Assembly: GCF_000469545.1 (NCBI RefSeq)
Contig: NZ_KI273051.1
Coordinates: forward strand, 129,597-193,596
DNA: 64,000 bases
Reading direction: 5' to 3'
Source of the DNA: Mitsuokella sp. oral taxon 131 str. W9106
Lineage (GTDB): Bacteria; Bacillota; Negativicutes; Selenomonadales; Selenomonadaceae
Position numbers and translations under genes: made by a program. The notes below the pieces were generated by a model, which was given only the letters and a program-made list of their open reading frames with translations, was not told the DNA's origin and made no database searches. This document shows positions 50,317 through 59,062 of this stretch, in pieces (the stretch's first letter is position 1; each line of letters starts with the position of its first letter).

Positions 50317-51459
50317 TCAAGATTCTTTCAATGCATGTTCGAGGTCAGCGATGAGATCTTGCACGTCCTCGATGCCGACGGACATGCGCATGACGCACTC
50401 GTCAAGACCCGTCCGCGCAAGCAGTTCTTTCGGCATTTCGGCATGTGTCTGTGCGAGCGGGTAAGTCAGCAGGCTTTCGACGCCGCCTAGACTCTCGGCG
50501 AATGCGAAGAGCTTGAGCCTGCCGAGCATGGCTTTCGCAAGCGCGGGGCTCTCGACCTTAAAGGAGATCATACTGCCGTTTCCTGTCGCCTGCTTCTGTT
50601 GCAGCGCGTAGCCTGGATGATCGGGAAGCCCCACGTAGTAGACGTCGGTGACAGCAGGCTGTGCCTGCAGCCACTTCGCGATTTTCAGCGCGTTTTCTGC
50701 CTGTCGCTCGACGCGGACGCCGAGCGTCTTGATGCTGCGCAGGAGCAGCCACGAGTCCATCGGGGAGAGGTTCGGCCCCTCGGACTTGATGAGGAGCTCG
50801 AGCTTTTTCGTGTAGTCGGCGTTTTTGTCGCGCACGGTCAGGATGCCGGCGATGATGTCGTTATGGCCACAGAGGTATTTCGTTGCGCTGTGCAGGACGA
50901 TGTCGGCGCCGAATGTCAGCGGTTTTTGAAAGTGCGGCGAGAGGAACGTATTGTCGACGACGAGAAGCGCGCCGTTGCGGTGTGCGGTCTCTGCCATCGC
51001 GGCGATGTCGGTCACGCGCATCATGGGATTCGATGGCGTCTCGATGAAGAGCACTTTCGTATTGGGTCGGATCGCCTTGCGGACGATCGATATGTCTGAA
51101 GTATCTACATAGTCAAATGATAATCCATAAGCATGATAAATGTCCTTTGCGAGACGCACCGTGCCGCCGTATAGATCTTCGGAAAGCAGGACGTGGTCAC
51201 CAGGCACGAGAATGTGCAGGATCATATTGATCGCCGCCATGCCGGACGAGAGTGCCCATGAGCGTTCGCCCCGTTCGAGCAGGTTCATGATGCCTTCGAG
51301 GCGGTCACGTGTCGGATTTGCCATGCGCCCGTAGTCGTAGCCCGTGCTATGCCCGAAAGACGGGTGCCGGTAGGTGGCGGAGAGGTAGATCGGGTCGCTG
51401 ATCGCGCCGGTCGCATCGTATTCGTGACAGCCGTGGACCTCAATGGAAAAATCGCGCAT
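50317..51459 (-). CDS. Cys/Met-metabolism PLP enzyme (cystathionine gamma-synthase/lyase type)
   Basis: 380 residues. Typical blocks: YDYGRMANPTRDRLEG, ALSSGMAAINMILH, FIETPSNPMMRV, VVDNTFLSPHFQKPL, and the PLP lysine Lys194 in LHSATKYLCGHND. It could be gamma-synthase (MetB) or a gamma/beta-lyase; sequence alone does not separate them. GGAGG before the ATG at 51459. First gene of a minus-strand group with the MalY-type enzyme and a DNA glycosylase, behind a consensus promoter. Confidence 0.9.
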   Translation of the reverse strand: MRDFSIEVHGCHEYDATGAISDPIYLSATYRHPSFGHSTGYDYGRMANPTRDRLEGIMNLLERGERSWALSSGMAAINMILHILVPGDHVLLSEDLYGGTVRLAKDIYHAYGLSFDYVDTSDISIVRKAIRPNTKVLFIETPSNPMMRVTDIAAMAETAHRNGALLVVDNTFLSPHFQKPLTFGADIVLHSATKYLCGHNDIIAGILTVRDKNADYTKKLELLIKSEGPNLSPMDSWLLLRSIKTLGVRVERQAENALKIAKWLQAQPAVTDVYYVGLPDHPGYALQQKQATGNGSMISFKVESPALAKAMLGRLKLFAFAESLGGVESLLTYPLAQTHAEMPKELLARTGLDECVMRMSVGIEDVQDLIADLEHALKES

Positions 51460-51478
51460 AAAAACCTCCAAACAAATT

Positions 51479-51491
51479 TATGTAATACATA
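51479..51491. promoter_or_regulatory. Palindrome in the 5' leader of the cystathionine-enzyme gene
   Basis: TATGTAATACATA is a perfect 13-base palindrome 20 bases before the start codon and about 18 bases after the -10, a position where a repressor could act. Confidence 0.35.
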
Positions 51492-51508
51492 TATCTATTA
51501 TATGAATA

Positions 51509-51537
51509 ATTATAAGGGAACGCCCAAAATCTGTCAA
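51509..51537 (-). promoter_or_regulatory. Consensus promoter of the minus-strand sulfur-metabolism group
   Basis: On the minus strand TTGACA (51532-51537), 17-base spacer, TATAAT (51509-51514): a full sigma-A consensus. Confidence 0.9.
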
Positions 51538-51574
51538 GGAAGAGGCGCACCGGGTCGGTGCGGATTGCACTGCG

Positions 51575-52234
51575 TCAGCATGGGATCGCAAGATATGTGC
51601 GGTCCCCCTCTTTCGCCTCGAACTGTGCACTCGTGAGCTCGGTCAGCTCGGCGCGGCGGCGCGGCAGATCGCTTGGCTCGACGAGCAGGCGGAGCGTCGC
51701 GCGGTCAGCGTATTCTGGCTCCTCCATGCGGATCGACTCCGTGCGGATCCAATGCTCGACGCTCGCGAGCAGCCCGTAGTCGACGGTGACGGCGCAGCGG
51801 CAGAAGGGACGCATCTCGACTTTCTGTGCCGCGTCGAGTCCGAGTGCTGCGGCGCGGCCGTATGCGCGGATGAGACCGCCCACGCCGAGCTTGATGCCGC
51901 CGAAGTAACGCGTGACGACGACGACGATCTCCGTGAGTCCGTTCTGCTTGATGGCTTCAAGGATGGGGGCGCCTGCCGTGCCGCCGGGTTCGCCGTCATC
52001 GTTTGACTTCCTCTTCATCTGTTCGGCACTCCTGCCGAGCACGTAGGCGGAGCAGTTGTGGCGCGCGTCGAAGTATCGCTTCTTCATCGCGAGGATGAAG
52101 GCACGCGCCTCCTCTTCGGCTTCGACATGTGCGAAGTGCGTGATGAATTTCGATTTTTGGATTGCGAAGCAGATGTCTTGCTGTTCTGCGTCCTTTATCC
52201 CGTCCGCGATGGTGCGGTAGATGGTCATAAGCAT
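51575..52234 (-). CDS. YigZ/IMPACT family protein
   Basis: 219 residues: an N-terminal UPF0029/IMPACT domain (SKFITHFAHVEAEEEARAFILAMKKRYFDARHNCSAYV; SNDDGEPGGTAGAPILEA) and a smaller C-terminal ferredoxin-like domain. The family is linked to translation control; biochemical role is not settled. The ATG at 52234 follows GAGGAA; an upstream extension to 52396 lacks family similarity. Confidence 0.92.
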   Translation of the reverse strand: MLMTIYRTIADGIKDAEQQDICFAIQKSKFITHFAHVEAEEEARAFILAMKKRYFDARHNCSAYVLGRSAEQMKRKSNDDGEPGGTAGAPILEAIKQNGLTEIVVVVTRYFGGIKLGVGGLIRAYGRAAALGLDAAQKVEMRPFCRCAVTVDYGLLASVEHWIRTESIRMEEPEYADRATLRLLVEPSDLPRRRAELTELTSAQFEAKEGDRTYLAIPC

Positions 52235-52440
52235 GGTCGTTCCTCGCTTTCTGTCGGACATATTGTACCACGGCAGAGGCGATTCCCCTATATTTTGCAG
52301 GCAAAAAATAATTTTTCGTGCTTGTAGCAATCCTAACATATATATGCTATTCTTAAAGTGCGTTTTGAGGCGCCGCGAGATGGCATTGCGAAACAAATCA
52401 CAAAGAGAAGCGGCGCTGGAAAGGTTGTGTTATTAAGGCT

Positions 52441-53820
52441 ATGAACGAGTCGAAAATGAACAGAGGGCTGAAAAATCGCCACTTGCAGTTGATCTCCCTT
52501 GGGGGCGTCATCGGCAGCGGCTATTTCCTCGGCACGGGGTACGTCCTCGAGAAGGCGGGACCGGCAGCCGTTATCGCCTACCTGTTGGGGGGGCTTATCG
52601 TGCTGTGCGTCATGCTCTGTCTTGCGGAGCTGGCAGTCGAAAAACCAATTTCGGGGTCCTTCGTCACTTATGCGCGCGAGCACATTTCCCCGACTTGGGC
52701 GTGCGGCGTCGGCTGGTCGTACTGGGCGACGTGGGTCGCCTATGTGCCTTCCGAGATGATCGCCGCAGGCATCATCATGAACGGTTTCATCCCCGAGATC
52801 AGCCAGCTTTGGTGGGCAGTCTTCTTCGGACTGCTCGTCACGATCATCAATCTGTTTCATGTCGACAAGTTCGGCGAGTGCGAATCTTGGCTTTCCCTTG
52901 TCAAGATCGTCGCGCTCCTGGCCTTTTCTGCTGTGGCAGCGCTCATCTGTCTCGGCGCCATCGGTTCGCAGGGGGCGCTCGGCGCGAGCGTCCTGCTCGG
53001 CAGCGGCGGCTTCGCGCCGAACGGCTACTGGGCCATCGGGCTCACGATGGTCATTATCCTCGTCAACTTCCAAGGCACGGAGATCATCGGGCTTGCGGCG
53101 GGCGAGTGCGAAAAGCCCGAAGAAAGCATCCCGATCGCCGTCCGCAACGTGACATGGCGCATCATTGCGCTCTACATCATCCCCATCACGCTGCTCGTCT
53201 CGATCCTGCCGTGGGACCGCGCGTCGCTTGAGGAGAGTGTCTTTGCGGCGGCGATGGTGCAGTACGGATTTACGAAGTTTGGCGCGCTCTTCGCGTTCGT
53301 CATTCTGACGGCGGCGATCTCGTGCTCGAATTCGGGACTCTACGGCGCCGCGCGTGCGCTCTACGCGCTCGCGAAGCTCGACATGGCGCCGCGTCCCTTC
53401 GCGGAGCTCAGCCGAAAAGGCGTGCCGTCGAAGGCGATCCTCATCTCGATCTGTGCGTGCTGGGCGGTCATCCTGCTCTACAGCTTTGATCCAAACTCCG
53501 CTGCCTACACGTATCTGCTCGCCGTATCGGGATTCACGGGTGCGATCGCGTGGATCTCCATCTGCTGGAGCCAGTATCGCAGCCGCCGCCGCATGATTGC
53601 GCAGGGGCGCGAGGGCGAGCTGCGCTACAAGACACCGTTCTTCCCGTACGTGACGATTTTCGGCATATGGGCGCAGGTCGTATGCCTCGTTGTCATGGCG
53701 TTTACGCCGGATCTTCGAGAGGCGTTCTGCGCGGGCATCCCGCTGCTCGTCCTGCCGATGGTGTGGTATCGGGTGCGGGCGCGTTACCGCAAGGCGATGG
53801 CGACGCGCGTCGTGCATTAA
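52441..53820 (+). CDS. Amino acid permease, APC superfamily (AAT type)
   Basis: 459 residues and 12 membrane segments. N-terminus GLKNRHLQLISLGGVIGSGYFLGTG is the AAT-family signature; EKPISGSFVTYAREHISPTWAC follows in segment 3. It probably imports an amino acid with protons; the substrate is not evident. No strong SD precedes the ATG at 52441 (GTTATTAAGGCT); the ATG at 52456 is another option. Divergent from yigZ and closed by a terminator. Confidence 0.9.
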   Translation: MNESKMNRGLKNRHLQLISLGGVIGSGYFLGTGYVLEKAGPAAVIAYLLGGLIVLCVMLCLAELAVEKPISGSFVTYAREHISPTWACGVGWSYWATWVAYVPSEMIAAGIIMNGFIPEISQLWWAVFFGLLVTIINLFHVDKFGECESWLSLVKIVALLAFSAVAALICLGAIGSQGALGASVLLGSGGFAPNGYWAIGLTMVIILVNFQGTEIIGLAAGECEKPEESIPIAVRNVTWRIIALYIIPITLLVSILPWDRASLEESVFAAAMVQYGFTKFGALFAFVILTAAISCSNSGLYGAARALYALAKLDMAPRPFAELSRKGVPSKAILISICACWAVILLYSFDPNSAAYTYLLAVSGFTGAIAWISICWSQYRSRRRMIAQGREGELRYKTPFFPYVTIFGIWAQVVCLVVMAFTPDLREAFCAGIPLLVLPMVWYRVRARYRKAMATRVVH

Positions 53821-53850
53821 GCACGCGGCGTACCTTTGGCACGAAGGGAA

Positions 53851-53884
53851 AAGACCTCTGATTGCAACGATCAGAGGTCTTTTT
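53851..53884 (+). terminator. Terminator after the amino acid permease
   Basis: AAGACCTCTGAT (53851-53862) pairs with ATCAGAGGTCTT (53870-53881), followed by TTT. Confidence 0.95.
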
Positions 53885-53947
53885 GATCCTAGGGAAGCAT
53901 TTTATGCGTTATCCGATGAAGCCTGTTGCGCCCGGCTTCTTTCTGGG

Positions 53948-54607
53948 TCAGGGCGCGGGTTCGTTATCCTTCGGGATCGACAGGGTGTCGCGTATCTGCG
54001 TGATTTCGTCGGCGGTGAAGAGCCCGACGGGGGATTCGCGGATCATGACGGATTGGAGGAGGCGGCTCTGCTCGGCGGGGTCGGTCGTGTGCAGGGCGGC
54101 GGGGTCGGCGGCGGCCTTTGTGAGCGCGATGGTGCGATGCTGTGCATCGGCGTAGGCGACGGTCTTTTTGACGACTTCCGTGAGAAGGTCGTAGCATGCG
54201 CCGTTGAGCGGGATTGGCGGCGTGTGCGCCGTGATGCGGTCGAGCAGGATCTGGCTGTCGTTGTCGAGCTGGGCAAGGAGCAGGTGGGTCGTCTGGATGT
54301 CGCTCTGCCCCTCCTTGAAGGTCTCCAAAATCTGATGGTACCTGCGCCAGTTGCGGTCGAGCGCATCGATGTCCTTCTGATAGTCCGCATACCATGCGGA
54401 GAAGATTTGCTGCTGCTCGACGAGCGCGTATTTCTCCTCGGCGGTCATCGCGGGCTGCTGCTCCTGCGTGCGCGGCCAGCAATAGAAGACGATGGCAGAA
54501 GAGAGTGCGAGCATGAGGCAGAAGAGTGCGAAGATGCGCCTCGGCAGGTAGTGGTAGAGGAGCAGGAGCAGGAGAAATGCGATGACGGTGCCGATGTAGA
54601 TGAGCAT
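53948..54607 (-). CDS. Membrane-anchored hypothetical protein
   Basis: 219 residues from the ATG at 54607 (AAAGGA eight bases upstream). Two N-terminal membrane spans (IYIGTVIAFLLLLLLYHYL and IFALFCLMLALSSAIVFYC). A helical extracytoplasmic part follows, rich in Gln, Asp and Leu (EGQSDIQTTHLLLAQLDNDSQILLDRI). I recognise no family. It is divergent from the ABC transporter gene and may share its control region. Confidence 0.65.
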   Translation of the reverse strand: MLIYIGTVIAFLLLLLLYHYLPRRIFALFCLMLALSSAIVFYCWPRTQEQQPAMTAEEKYALVEQQQIFSAWYADYQKDIDALDRNWRRYHQILETFKEGQSDIQTTHLLLAQLDNDSQILLDRITAHTPPIPLNGACYDLLTEVVKKTVAYADAQHRTIALTKAAADPAALHTTDPAEQSRLLQSVMIRESPVGLFTADEITQIRDTLSIPKDNEPAP

Positions 54608-54684
54608 GACGAGTCCTTTCCCAGAAAGAAACATGATATGGCTATCATATCATAAACGCACGCGAAAGAAAATGTGTGCGCTTC

Positions 54685-54713
54685 TTGCGGCACGGCGGGG
54701 AAACGGATATACT
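54685..54713 (+). promoter_or_regulatory. Promoter of the YddA-type ABC transporter
   Basis: TTGCGG (54685-54690), 17-base spacer, TATACT (54708-54713), 31 bases before the TTG start. Confidence 0.7.
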
Positions 54714-54744
54714 AACCCTATCAATTCGCAAAGGATGGGATAGT

Positions 54745-56451
54745 TTGAAACGGCGTTTCCTGCATCAGTTTTGGCAGCTTTTCCGCGGGTATTGGACTTC
54801 GGAGGAGAAGTGGAAGGGGTGCGGACTGCTCGCGCTCGTCATCGCATTCAACCTTGGCTCCGTCTACTTCCTCGTCCGCATCAATAGCTGGTACAATGAT
54901 TTTTACAATGCGATCCAACAGTACGCCGAGGGGCAGTTTTGGCCGCTCATCGGCGAGTTTACGGCGCTCGCGTTTCTCTATATCATCCTCGCGGTCTATG
55001 CGATCTACCTTCGGCAGATGCTTCAGATCAAGTGGCGCACTTGGCTCACGAACCGATTCCTGGCGCGGTGGACGCGCGGCGAAGTCTACTATCGCCTGCA
55101 GATTCTGCGCAGCGATACGGACAACCCAGACCAGCGAATCAGCGAGGACATCAATCAGTTCGTTACGCTGGCGCTGACATTGCTCTTCGGGCTCATCAAG
55201 CAGCTTGCAACGCTTGCGGCGTTTTCGGTCGTGCTGTGGAATCTGTCGGGCACGTTTCGCGTTCCGGTCGGCAGTCACGCGTTCGTTGTCTGCGGCTACA
55301 TGTTTTGGTTCTCGTTGATCTACTCGATGGCAGGCACGGGTATCGCGCACCTCGTCGGACGAAAGCTCATCGGGCTCAATTTCGAGCAGCAGCGATTCGA
55401 AGCGGACTTCCGTTTCAACATGATGCGCGTGCGCGAAAACGCCGAGAACATCGCGTTCTATCGCGGCGAGCAGGTGGAGCGCGTCGGCTTTTCCGAGCGT
55501 TTTGCGAAAGTCATCGGGAATTTTTGGCAGCTCATGCGTCAGACGAAGCTGCTCAATTTCTACGTCAACGGCTACGGGCAGATCGCGCTCATCGTGCCGC
55601 TCATTCTCGCCGCACCGCAGTATTTTGCTGGCACGATGGCGCTCGGCGGCTTGCTGCAGACAGTATCCGCGTTCGGGCGCGTGCAGGATGCGCTGTCGTA
55701 TTTCGTCTCGTCGTACGATACGATCGCGCAGCTCATTGCCGTCATCCGCCGCCTCGTCGGCTTTATGGATCACATGGCAGAGGCGGAGGCGCACGAAGAG
55801 AAGATCGTATGGAAGGAAGCGGGCGAGGCGCTCGCGCTTGAGGACGTCTCGGTCACGCTGCCCGACGGCAGGACGCTTCTCGCGCATGTCACGTTCTCGC
55901 TCGCGCGCGGCGCACGTCTGCTCATAACGGGCGCGTCGGGCTGCGGAAAGAGCACGCTCCTGCGCCTGCTCGCGGGAATATGGCCGTACGGCATGGGGCG
56001 CGTCGTGCGCCCCGCCGAAAGCCGCGTGCTTTTTTTGCCGCAGCGCCCGTACCTGCCGCTCGGCAGCCTGCGGCGCGCACTTTATTACCCGCTTGCCGCT
56101 TCCGGAACGGAAGCGCGCCTGAAGACGGCACTCGAAACGGTCGGTCTCGCTGCGCTCGTCCCGCGCCTTGATGTGATCGACGACTGGAGCCGCATCCTCT
56201 CGCTCGGCGAGCAGCAGCGCCTCGCATTTGCCCGCGTATTGCTCGTCGCACCCGATTTCGTTTTCCTCGACGAAGCGACGTCGGCACTCGACGAGCCGCG
56301 CGAAGAGGAGCTTTACGCGCTTCTTCGTCGCAAACTGCCCGCGATGGGCATGGTGAGCGTCGGGCATCGTTCGACACTCCGCGCCGTACATGACGAGGAA
56401 CTCATGCTCGAAGGCGAAGGAAAGTGGAAGGTTTGTCCCATTCGGTCTTGA
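54745..56451 (+). CDS. ABC transporter with fused permease and ATPase, YddA/SbmA-like
   Basis: 568 residues: six-span SbmA/BacA-like membrane domain (NSWYNDFYNAIQQY, WRTWLTNRFLARWTRGEVYYRLQ, NPDQRISEDINQF) and a C-terminal ATPase. Walker A GASGCGKST is near 395-403, the ABC signature LSLGEQQRLAFARVLL follows, and Walker B is FVFLDEATSALD. Relatives take up peptides, bleomycin or cobalamin across the inner membrane; the substrate here is unknown. No ATG fits the family N-terminus; TTG at 54745 after AAAGGATGG is the likely start. Confidence 0.9.
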   Translation: MKRRFLHQFWQLFRGYWTSEEKWKGCGLLALVIAFNLGSVYFLVRINSWYNDFYNAIQQYAEGQFWPLIGEFTALAFLYIILAVYAIYLRQMLQIKWRTWLTNRFLARWTRGEVYYRLQILRSDTDNPDQRISEDINQFVTLALTLLFGLIKQLATLAAFSVVLWNLSGTFRVPVGSHAFVVCGYMFWFSLIYSMAGTGIAHLVGRKLIGLNFEQQRFEADFRFNMMRVRENAENIAFYRGEQVERVGFSERFAKVIGNFWQLMRQTKLLNFYVNGYGQIALIVPLILAAPQYFAGTMALGGLLQTVSAFGRVQDALSYFVSSYDTIAQLIAVIRRLVGFMDHMAEAEAHEEKIVWKEAGEALALEDVSVTLPDGRTLLAHVTFSLARGARLLITGASGCGKSTLLRLLAGIWPYGMGRVVRPAESRVLFLPQRPYLPLGSLRRALYYPLAASGTEARLKTALETVGLAALVPRLDVIDDWSRILSLGEQQRLAFARVLLVAPDFVFLDEATSALDEPREEELYALLRRKLPAMGMVSVGHRSTLRAVHDEELMLEGEGKWKVCPIRS

Positions 56452-56588
56452 AAATCTTTTTTGGTTATGGGGATTCCTTCGCTTTCGGCACAGTATTTCC
56501 TACGAGAATCATTCGCATGCATCAGTTACTTTTCAGAAAGCCATTCTATACTAAAAGTTGTTTCTAATCTTGAGACTGGGATGGCGCA

Positions 56589-57188
56589 ATGAACCGCAGG
56601 GATTTTTTACGAAATGCGATATGCATGGGGGCAGGAGCCGTACTTGCCCCGCTTTTGCTTGCAGATCGGGTGGAGGCGGCGTGGCAGGAACCGGTGCCCT
56701 TTGGCGTGCCCGTGCGCGAGACGAATCTCTCGTTCGGCCCACTTGAAAACCGCACGCGCACGGATGCGATCATCGTCCACCATATCGGCAATACGAATGC
56801 GGATGTCTCGGCGGCGACGGTGCATGCATGGCACAAGGCAAACGGCTGGTCGGGCATCGGCTACCATTTCCTCATCCGCAAGGACGGCACGGTCGAGCGT
56901 GGGCGCCCGATGGATACAGTCGGCGCACATTGTTACGGCGAAAACAGCCACACCGTCGGCGTCAATATCGTTGGCAATTTCGAAGCGGCTTGGCCGGAGA
57001 AGGCTCAGCTCGACGCGGCGGCGCGCCTGCTTTGCGCGCTTAGCGTATACTACGGATTTGCGCCGCAGAAAAATACAATTTTCGGGCATCGCGACTTCAA
57101 TGCGACGGCATGCCCCGGATGCAATCTCTACGGACTCCTGCCTGCGCTCATCGAGCAGGCGCATACATTCTACATGGCGGGGGGCTGA
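56589..57188 (+). CDS. Tat-exported N-acetylmuramoyl-L-alanine amidase (PGRP/amidase_2)
   Basis: 199 residues. The N-terminus MNRRDFLRN followed by a hydrophobic stretch and DRVEA is a twin-arginine signal peptide. The amidase domain has zinc ligands His64 (IIVHHIG), His167 and Cys175 (GHRDFNATACPG), and the PGRP blocks WSGIGYHFLIRKDG and NSHTVGVNIVGNF. It would cut the bond between muramic acid and the stem peptide in the periplasm. The SD is weak (GGGATGG). Probable cell-wall recycling or remodelling enzyme. Confidence 0.9.
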   Translation: MNRRDFLRNAICMGAGAVLAPLLLADRVEAAWQEPVPFGVPVRETNLSFGPLENRTRTDAIIVHHIGNTNADVSAATVHAWHKANGWSGIGYHFLIRKDGTVERGRPMDTVGAHCYGENSHTVGVNIVGNFEAAWPEKAQLDAAARLLCALSVYYGFAPQKNTIFGHRDFNATACPGCNLYGLLPALIEQAHTFYMAGG

Positions 57189-57248
57189 GCCATTGGGACT
57201 GGCCCGCCTTGCTCATGGCCAAACGGCGCGGATTCATAGGAGGAACGG

Positions 57249-57584
57249 ATGCGTTATCGTTGGTTTGAACGGGATGTCCCGCAAAATGATCTCGGCCTTC
57301 CGATGACGCGTGGCGAGCAGGAAGAGGCGGATCGCGCGCGCAGGGAGCGGAAAACGCTGAAGCGCGGCGAAATGCTGGCGATCGTGCTGGGCGCGATTAT
57401 CTTCCTCTACGGCTTCCATACGGATGATGTGCCGATGGCGCTTCTTTCGGCAGGGTTTCTCGTCTATGAGGTACGCCTGCTTGCTCCTTTTTTGCCGCCT
57501 GCCCTGCGGCGTCCTGCCTGCAATATGGCGCTCGGTTTCAGCATCGCGCTCTTCATTGGTACGATTGTGTTCACTTTCCTGTGA
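57249..57584 (+). CDS. Small membrane protein (hypothetical)
   Basis: 111 residues after AGGAGG. A charged N-terminal 40 residues (RGEQEEADRARRERKTLKRGE) and then three hydrophobic segments. I recognise no family. It follows the amidase gene by 60 bases, may be co-transcribed with it, and ends at a terminator whose stem includes its stop codon. Confidence 0.7.
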   Translation: MRYRWFERDVPQNDLGLPMTRGEQEEADRARRERKTLKRGEMLAIVLGAIIFLYGFHTDDVPMALLSAGFLVYEVRLLAPFLPPALRRPACNMALGFSIALFIGTIVFTFL

Positions 57585-57606
57585 TGAAAATCGCAGGATT
57601 TTTTTT
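57577..57606 (+). terminator. Terminator after the small membrane protein
   Basis: TCCTGTGA (57577-57584) pairs with TCGCAGGA (57591-57598) with one G-T pair; T8 follows. Confidence 0.9.
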
Positions 57607-57640
57607 GTGCAGCGAAAAGGATCTTACAATTCAGAAGAAA

Positions 57641-57695
57641 CACGAAAAAAGAAATATTATTTTTTCGTGTTTTCGGCAGGAAAAATAATATTTTC
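57641..57695. repeat. Two overlapping AT-rich inverted repeats upstream of glgC
   Basis: CACGAAAAAA (57641-57650) pairs with TTTTTTCGTG (57660-57669). A second repeat, 57651-57666 with 57680-57695, is nearly perfect over 16 bases. They share 57660-57666 and cannot form at once. They lie upstream of the likely glgC promoter. Confidence 0.7.
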
Positions 57696-57746
57696 AGCGA
57701 ACTATATCATTATTAGGAACGATTGTATACTTCTTTTATTTTTTCT

Positions 57747-57755
57747 GCTACAATA
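57747..57755 (+). promoter_or_regulatory. Extended -10 promoter of glgC
   Basis: TGCTACAAT in the AT-rich gap about 110 bases before glgC; no well-spaced -35. Confidence 0.5.
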
Positions 57756-57864
57756 TATATAAATGGTGCTGGTTCCGTGGTGCTTCTCTCGCGGAGCAAT
57801 CGGCGCTTTCTCGCAGACCGCAGGCAAGAGGGGGCGGGCCAACCAAATCCAAGGGGGACTTAAT

Positions 57865-59022
57865 ATGGGAAAAACAGAATGCTTGGCAATGATCCTGGCC
57901 GGAGGGCAAGGCAGCCGTCTCGGCGCGCTTACGAAAAAGATCGCAAAGCCCGCCGTTCCGTTTGGCGGCAAGTACCGAATCATCGACTTCCCACTCAGCA
58001 ACTGTGCCAACTCCGGCATCAGCAAAGTCGGCGTGCTCACGCAGTACCGCCCGCTTGAACTCAACAACTACCTCGCGTCGGGCAGTGCATGGGATCTCGA
58101 CACGCGCGAAGGCGGCATCTTCATCCTGCCGCCGTACGCGCGTGAAAAAGGCGCAGACTGGTATCGTGGCACAGCGGATGCCATCTATCAGAACCTCAAC
58201 TTCATCGAACTTGCTGATCCGGAGTACGTGCTCGTGCTTTCGGGCGATCACATCTATACGATGGATTACTCGTGGATGCTCGAGTCGCACAAGATGCACA
58301 AGGCAGAGGCGACGATCGGCGTCATCGAAGTGCCTTGGAAAGAGGCGCCGCGCTTTGGCATCATGAATGCAAACAAGAAGACGGGGCGCATCGAGGAGTT
58401 CGAGGAGAAGCCGGCAAAGCCGAAAAGCAATCTCGCCTCTATGGGCATTTACATCTTCAATACCGATTATCTCAAGAAATATCTCGAAGAGGACGCGAAG
58501 GACGAGACGTCGAGCCACGACTTCGGCAAGAACATCATTCCGAAGATGCTCGCGGACGAAGGCCGTCTCTTCACCTACGCGTTTGACGGATATTGGAAGG
58601 ATGTCGGGACGATCGAGAGCCTTTGGCAGGCGAATATGGATCTTTTGCAGGATGAGCCGCCGTTTGATCTTACCGGCGAGTGGCGCGTGCTTTCCTCAAA
58701 TCCGTCTCTCCCGCCGCATTTCGTCGGCCCCGATGCGGAGATCAAAAATGCGATGGTCAGCGAGGGCTCGATGGTCCTCGGCAAAGTCGAGAACTCTGTC
58801 ATATTCCCGGGCGTTCGCATCGGAAAAGGCGCGAAGATCACGAACTCCGTCATCATGCCGTCGACCGTCATCCGTGAGAATGCGGTCGTGGATCACGCCA
58901 TCATCGCGCAGAACTGTGTCATCGAGGAAGGTGCCGCTGTCATGGGCGAGCCGGGCGCGATCACGGTCATCGCGGAGGGTGAGACCGTGGACGCAGCAGC
59001 AGGTGGCAAGCGCGTCGGCTAG
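57865..59022 (+). CDS. glgC: Glucose-1-phosphate adenylyltransferase GlgC
   Basis: Makes ADP-glucose, the committed step of glycogen synthesis. 385 residues: nucleotidyltransferase motif [38 protein letters not shown] at the start (read from residue 9), then [11 protein letters not shown] and [15 protein letters not shown]-terminal beta helix follows. AAGGGGGAC precedes the ATG at 57865. It is followed by its partner glgD, as in Firmicutes where GlgC and GlgD form a mixed complex. Confidence 0.97.
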   Translation: MGKTECLAMILAGGQGSRLGALTKKIAKPAVPFGGKYRIIDFPLSNCANSGISKVGVLTQYRPLELNNYLASGSAWDLDTREGGIFILPPYAREKGADWYRGTADAIYQNLNFIELADPEYVLVLSGDHIYTMDYSWMLESHKMHKAEATIGVIEVPWKEAPRFGIMNANKKTGRIEEFEEKPAKPKSNLASMGIYIFNTDYLKKYLEEDAKDETSSHDFGKNIIPKMLADEGRLFTYAFDGYWKDVGTIESLWQANMDLLQDEPPFDLTGEWRVLSSNPSLPPHFVGPDAEIKNAMVSEGSMVLGKVENSVIFPGVRIGKGAKITNSVIMPSTVIRENAVVDHAIIAQNCVIEEGAAVMGEPGAITVIAEGETVDAAAGGKRVG

Positions 59023-59062
59023 GGACTGCTCCAAGAGTATGAAGAACGGAGTGAATTAGAGA

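Noticed and set aside
51460-51574. SAM riboswitch or T-box before the sulfur-metabolism genes
   Set aside because: The leader is only about 40 bases from the predicted start of transcription and lacks the conserved elements of either class.
54721-56391. 556-codon minus-strand frame opposite the YddA-type transporter
   Set aside because: Shadow of the transporter coding sequence; no start signal and no recognisable domain.
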